DNA of 64,000 nt, taken from the NCBI GenBank assembly GCA_036783645.1, contig DAIPWT010000003.1, positions 1 to 64,000 of the forward strand, in the 5' to 3' direction. The translations under genes and the position numbers were made by a program. The notes beneath the pieces are model-generated. The model worked only from the letters and a program-made list of their open reading frames with translations, was not told where the DNA came from and did not search any database. The DNA is from UBA4732 sp002404095 (GTDB lineage Bacteria > Planctomycetota > Planctomycetia > Gemmatales > Gemmataceae). The stretch's first letter is position 1. Each line of letters begins with the position of its first letter. Below, piece after piece: positions 61,262 to 64,000 of this stretch.

Positions 61262-64000
61262 ATGTCTCTGGACCTGGCTCCCGTCGCGCCGCTCAGCTCG
61301 CGGCCGCTATACCGTCTGATACGCCGGACTCGGTTTCTCTTGCGCGTGACCCGCATCGTTACGGGATTAGCCCTCTCGGTCGGCCTGTTCCTCGGCGCTC
61401 TGGCTTTTGTCGTCGCCGTGGACTTGTTGTTGCCTCTGCTTCAAATCCCTTTTAACATCGCGTTTAACCTCGATCAGGGATTGCGGCTGGCGTCCTTGCT
61501 GCTGGTGGTGCTGCCGCCCGCGGCGGCGTTGCTGATCGGCGTCGTCTTCCCCCTGTTCCGCCGCTTCTCGGCCGGCGCCGTCGCGCGACGCATCGAAGCC
61601 CACATTCCGGGCATCCACAACCGTCTCGTCAGCTGCCTTGACCTGGAGGCCAGAGGCCGCGCCGCCGCTTCGCCGGTCTTTTACCGCCGCCTCCTCACCG
61701 AAGCCCTCGACCGTATTCACGGCTTCCGCCCTCGCCGCGTACTCGACTTCGTGAAGCTGCGCCGGGCCGGACTAATCGCGGTCATCGGGACGCTGGCTTT
61801 CGCCGTGGTCTGGTGTCTGTTCTCGAAGAATCTGCCGACGGCAATGGCGCGTATTTTCCACCCTTTTGAAGACATTCCGCCTGTCGCCGGCGTAGCGTAC
61901 ACGGTCGAGCCGGACGGCGGCGCTTTCTTGAGGGAAGAGAAGATCGACTTCGCCGCCCATCTCACGCACGGCGAAACCGGCGCGCTGATGCTGGCCCTTC
62001 GCGCAGATAACGGCGCCGCCCGCGACATGCCGCTCGAACAGGTCCATGACGATTCTTCGTTGTTCCAATTGCAATTGGACACGGTGAGCATCGGCCAAGC
62101 GTATCAAAACGGCTTCCATTACCGCGTCCACGGCGGCGGCACCTGGAGTCCTCGCTACGACGTGCGCCTGGTGGAACGGCCGCTTATCACTAACGTCGAT
62201 ACCGCCGTCTACTACCCGGCCTACATGGCCATTCCTGAAGGCCATCCCACGCCGCGCGAGGCCGCCGAAATCATCGGGCCGGAGGGCGGCGAGATCGAGG
62301 TCGCCGTACAGGCCGACGGGCAAGTCGCGGTAGGCGAAATTCAATTGCTCACGCCGGGCAAGCGCCCTCTCACGGCCCGCGAACAGGTCGAGCGCGTCTG
62401 GTTCGAGGACAAAGCGCCGGCGGATGCGCCAGCAGGCGGGACGTGGAATCAGGTCAAGAAAGAGAAGCATTCGGCCCATACGGAGCCATATGCGATCGGC
62501 GAACACGGCCATTGGTTCCAGGGTGACGCCGCCGGCTTCGCCGTGCAGCCGGGCGACGTGCTGTTTGCCTACGTTTTTATCGACCCGCAGACGCCGCCCG
62601 ACGAAATCCTGGTGCAGTGGAACGATGGAACGGGTTGGGAACATGGCGCCGCCTGGGGCGCGGACCTGATCCATCAGGGCAGACTCGGCGCCGCGTCTCG
62701 ACGGTTGATGGGCAAACATCTGCCAGTCGGCGGTCAATGGGTGCGCCTAGAAGTCCCCGCGAAGGACGTGGACCTGGAAGGCAAGACCGTCCACGGTATG
62801 GCGTTCAAAATGAGCGGCGGCCAGTGCTGGTGGGGCAAGTCCGGCGCGGTCCGCACCGAGGAACCGACGTATTTGGTCGATAAGACGTTTCCGATGTCGT
62901 TGGAAGCGACGGGCCGCTGGACGGGCCGGCTGCCGCTCGTCGGCAAGGGAGTATTGCGGGCGGAAATGCGCAACCAAGAGGGCCACGCCAACAAGCCGAT
63001 GGCGGAGCTGCGATACACGGCCGTCAAGGATCAGCCGCCGCAGGTCGTGTTGCAACGGCCGGGCGCCGAGTTGACGCTGAGCGAGCCGCAGGCGCCGCCG
63101 TTGACCATCGCGGCCTTCGATGATTACGGCCTGAAGGACGTGACAGTGTTTTACCGAGACAATGAGGCGCAGCCTTATCAGAGCCGTATACTCCGCCATT
63201 TCGACAAGCCTGAGCGAAACCAAACTATCGTGGCGCCGTTGCGGGAAGCGGCAGAGTTAAAACAGGGCGGCGTACTCCACTATTACATTCAGGCGTCCGA
63301 CCGCAAGGACCAGACGGCCCGCACGCCAGAATATGTGGTGCGCATCACCGCCGACGCCAACGCGGCCGACAAGCAAGAGGCGGCGTTCGACAAGACGCAA
63401 GACACCTTCCACGACCGGCTGTTGAAGTTGATCGCGGAGCAAAAAACGGTGCAGACCAAGGTCGAAAAACTCGACAAGCAATATGCGGAGACGACTGAAA
63501 AGGCGCGTAAGGAACAGGCCGCGGCGCCGGAACCGCCGCCGCCCGACCCGAAGGCTCCGACGCCTCCCATGCCCACGCCGAAGGACGGCCCCAAACTCGA
63601 TCCGGAAACGGCGAAACAACTGGCCGAGTTGGAGAAGCAGTTGGCGGAGTTGGCCAAGGAAGAAAACAAGAACGCGGAAGACGCGGCGCATTTGAACGAA
63701 GACTTGACCAAAGCAAACGCCGAGGCCGAGAAGTTGCAGACGTTGCCGCCGATCGTGGCGGCGGAAATGAAGGCGCTCCAGAAGACGTTCGAGCAAACGG
63801 CTGTTAAGGCGATGAAGAACCTGGGCGAGCAATTCAACCAGGGCGCCAACCCGAAGTCGGACGCCCCGGACCTCAAAGACCTAGAAAACCAGGCCAATCG
63901 CCTGGCGAAAGACCTGGAAGGCGTCAAGGATCGGATGGAGGCGCTCGACAACGCGCGCAAGGGGCTGCGCGACGACCTCGCCAAGGCGTTGCAGGAATTG
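61262..64000 (+). CDS. large membrane protein with coiled coil (3' end outside window)
   Basis: The frame from ATG 61262 is open to the window end (913 codons). GGAGGAATAACGC precedes the start. Two TM helices near the N-terminus (LALSVGLFLGALAFVVAVDL; LLLVVLPPAAALLIGVVFPL) and one at about 170 resemble the DUF4175-type arrangement. Extracytoplasmic beta-rich regions follow (ITNVDTAVYYPAYMAIPEGH). At residues about 415-540 is the module shared with the DUF1549 protein (GDVLFAYVFIDPQTPPDEIL). From about 700 a long coiled coil occurs (FDKTQDTFHDRLLKLIAEQK, ETAKQLAELEKQLAELAKEE). Planctomycete-specific family of unknown function, probably an envelope scaffold. Confidence 0.85.
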   Translation, partial: MSLDLAPVAPLSSRPLYRLIRRTRFLLRVTRIVTGLALSVGLFLGALAFVVAVDLLLPLLQIPFNIAFNLDQGLRLASLLLVVLPPAAALLIGVVFPLFRRFSAGAVARRIEAHIPGIHNRLVSCLDLEARGRAAASPVFYRRLLTEALDRIHGFRPRRVLDFVKLRRAGLIAVIGTLAFAVVWCLFSKNLPTAMARIFHPFEDIPPVAGVAYTVEPDGGAFLREEKIDFAAHLTHGETGALMLALRADNGAARDMPLEQVHDDSSLFQLQLDTVSIGQAYQNGFHYRVHGGGTWSPRYDVRLVERPLITNVDTAVYYPAYMAIPEGHPTPREAAEIIGPEGGEIEVAVQADGQVAVGEIQLLTPGKRPLTAREQVERVWFEDKAPADAPAGGTWNQVKKEKHSAHTEPYAIGEHGHWFQGDAAGFAVQPGDVLFAYVFIDPQTPPDEILVQWNDGTGWEHGAAWGADLIHQGRLGAASRRLMGKHLPVGGQWVRLEVPAKDVDLEGKTVHGMAFKMSGGQCWWGKSGAVRTEEPTYLVDKTFPMSLEATGRWTGRLPLVGKGVLRAEMRNQEGHANKPMAELRYTAVKDQPPQVVLQRPGAELTLSEPQAPPLTIAAFDDYGLKDVTVFYRDNEAQPYQSRILRHFDKPERNQTIVAPLREAAELKQGGVLHYYIQASDRKDQTARTPEYVVRITADANAADKQEAAFDKTQDTFHDRLLKLIAEQKTVQTKVEKLDKQYAETTEKARKEQAAAPEPPPPDPKAPTPPMPTPKDGPKLDPETAKQLAELEKQLAELAKEENKNAEDAAHLNEDLTKANAEAEKLQTLPPIVAAEMKALQKTFEQTAVKAMKNLGEQFNQGANPKSDAPDLKDLENQANRLAKDLEGVKDRMEALDNARKGLRDDLAKALQEL

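Overview
The window looks like a chromosomal segment of a GC-rich planctomycete, most likely a Gemmata-like (Gemmataceae) lineage. This is inferred from gene content, because no rRNA is present. The markers are a tandem DUF1501 + DUF1549/DUF1553 (cytochrome-c-like) operon, a cysteine-rich protein with YTV-type repeats, a remnant surface protein with a LExLExRTTPS-type N-terminus, a kinase-like protein fused to WD40 repeats, futalosine-route menaquinone genes, and many dispersed palindromes.

Layout. 0-2.7 kb: the 3' part of a hybrid sensor kinase and two duplicated single-domain response regulators. 2.7-7.7 kb: a MITE-like element between convergent genes, a pentapeptide-repeat membrane protein, a nucleoside hydrolase/trpD operon and lexA. 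7.9-16.4 kb: an exported protein interrupted by TGA, a STAS protein, a zinc-ribbon/DUF1501/DUF1549 cluster and a CehA/McbA-like EF-hand protein. 16.8-25.9 kb: the YTV protein, mqnA-mqnC, a decayed-looking exported protein, a GT-C membrane protein, a Uma2 protein and icd. 26-33 kb: a membrane TPR protein, an ArnT-like transferase and a zone of gene decay (broken surface protein, transposase scrap, gutted esterase). 33-42.5 kb: an ECF sigma factor, a two-component system, an Ig-like exported protein, a family-5 solute-binding protein and a RelE/HTH toxin-antitoxin pair. 42.7-49.6 kb: ppdK, a BatD-like/DUF58 pair and an exported WD40 protein. 49.6-54 kb: an accessory island with a chimeric HigA/type IIG restriction-enzyme ORF, a TIR-domain protein, small hypotheticals and a complete HigBA pair. 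54.4-64 kb: an excisionase-HTH/receiver fusion, a predicted WD40 pseudokinase, a small exported protein/lipoprotein pair, an MFS transporter and a large membrane coiled-coil protein cut by the window end.

The most notable feature is the number of palindromic repeats. At least ten families are present. They sit at gene 3' ends, where some provide the stop codon, and in one case inside a signal-peptide coding region. Both assembly gaps (10 N each) lie in or beside them. The best candidates for undescribed biology are the 49.6-54 kb island, the protein-coding palindrome, and the exported protein whose only break is a TGA exactly at the signal-peptide boundary.

No tRNA, rRNA, CRISPR array or replication origin was recognised. 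All family assignments are from motif reading; no database search was run.
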